A stretch of DNA of 5,890 bases, taken from contig JAEDMN010000200.1 of NCBI GenBank assembly GCA_016302985.1, positions 1-5,890 of the forward strand. The letters run 5' to 3'. This document shows positions 5,813 through 5,890 of this stretch, one piece after another; the first letter of the stretch is position 1, and every line of letters begins with the position of its first letter. The position numbers and the translations under genes are program-made. The notes beneath the pieces are model-generated. The model made no database searches, was not told the DNA's origin, and saw only the letters and a program-made list of their open reading frames with translations. Source of the stretch: Kiritimatiellia bacterium (lineage in GTDB: Bacteria > Verrucomicrobiota > Kiritimatiellia > RFP12 > UBA1067).

Positions 5813-5890
5813 GCGCAGGGGGCGGACGACCTCTTCAACCTCTCGAACAAGGTGTTCGGCTTCTTCCTGCCGCCGATCGCGATCCCGATG
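5813..5890 (+). pseudogene. Fragment of a sodium:solute symporter (SSS family), 5' part missing
   Basis: In the frame +1 relative to the hydrolase, this stretch reads AQGADDLFNLSNKVFGFF followed by LPPIAIPM. This resembles the loop and late membrane helix of sodium:solute symporters (compare the GPPIA segment of the SGLT family), a region normally several hundred residues into the protein. Going upstream in this frame, a TGA lies at 5786-5788 and no ATG, GTG or TTG intervenes that could supply the missing helices. The symporter-like sequence thus begins right after the hydrolase stop at 5809-5811. It may be the 3' remnant of a transporter gene cut by arrival of the hydrolase gene, a frameshifted fusion, or an assembly join. 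The rest lies outside the window. Confidence 0.55.

Noticed and set aside
3742..5850. 702-codon open frame on the minus strand opposite the glycoside hydrolase
   Set aside because: It is rich in Arg, Ala, Val and His with no recognisable domain. It mirrors the GC-biased third positions of the hydrolase gene, which has a signal peptide and active-site motifs.

Overview
The window reads as a GC-rich bacterial chromosome fragment. The pairing of a sigma-70 family factor with a membrane Ser/Thr kinase that carries a formylglycine-generating-enzyme (FGE)-like outer domain, next to a secreted glycoside hydrolase, is typical of the Planctomycetes-Verrucomicrobia-Chlamydiae group. A polysaccharide-degrading relative of Kiritimatiellota, Lentisphaerota or Verrucomicrobiota is my best guess. 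This is inferred from gene content only.

Layout, left to right. (1) Positions 1-59 hold the 3' tail of a minus-strand FGE-like gene whose 5' part is missing. It is nearly the same as the tail of the intact gene at 1459-3153. (2) Positions 58-119 are an AT-rich block with three 16-bp direct repeats on an exact 23-bp period. A strong sigma-70-type promoter follows directly. (3) Positions 160-1455 (+) encode a stand-alone AAA ATPase of the DUF4143/COG1373 type, probably from a leaderless or nearly leaderless mRNA. Its GC content is lower than that of the rest of the window. (4) Its stop lies 3 nt from the stop of the convergent minus-strand gene 1459-3153, a kinase/TM/FGE-like receptor. That gene overlaps the end of the sigma factor gene at 3146-3745 (minus), so the two form an operon. 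(5) A 92-nt divergent spacer carries two facing extended -10 elements and a 13-bp inverted repeat. (6) Positions 3847-5811 (+) encode a secreted clan-A-like glycoside hydrolase. (7) From 5813 to the right edge there is a reading frame matching only the late part of a sodium:solute symporter, with no start codon.

How the genes may work together (inference): the FGE-like domain could sense a ligand outside the membrane and the kinase could pass the signal to the sigma factor encoded upstream in the same operon. The divergent glycoside hydrolase is an obvious candidate target. No anti-sigma gene is visible. The ATPase with its repeats and promoter looks like an independent inserted module sitting between an intact FGE-like gene and a broken one. 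Both edges of the window carry gene remnants, which suggests a rearranged accessory region.
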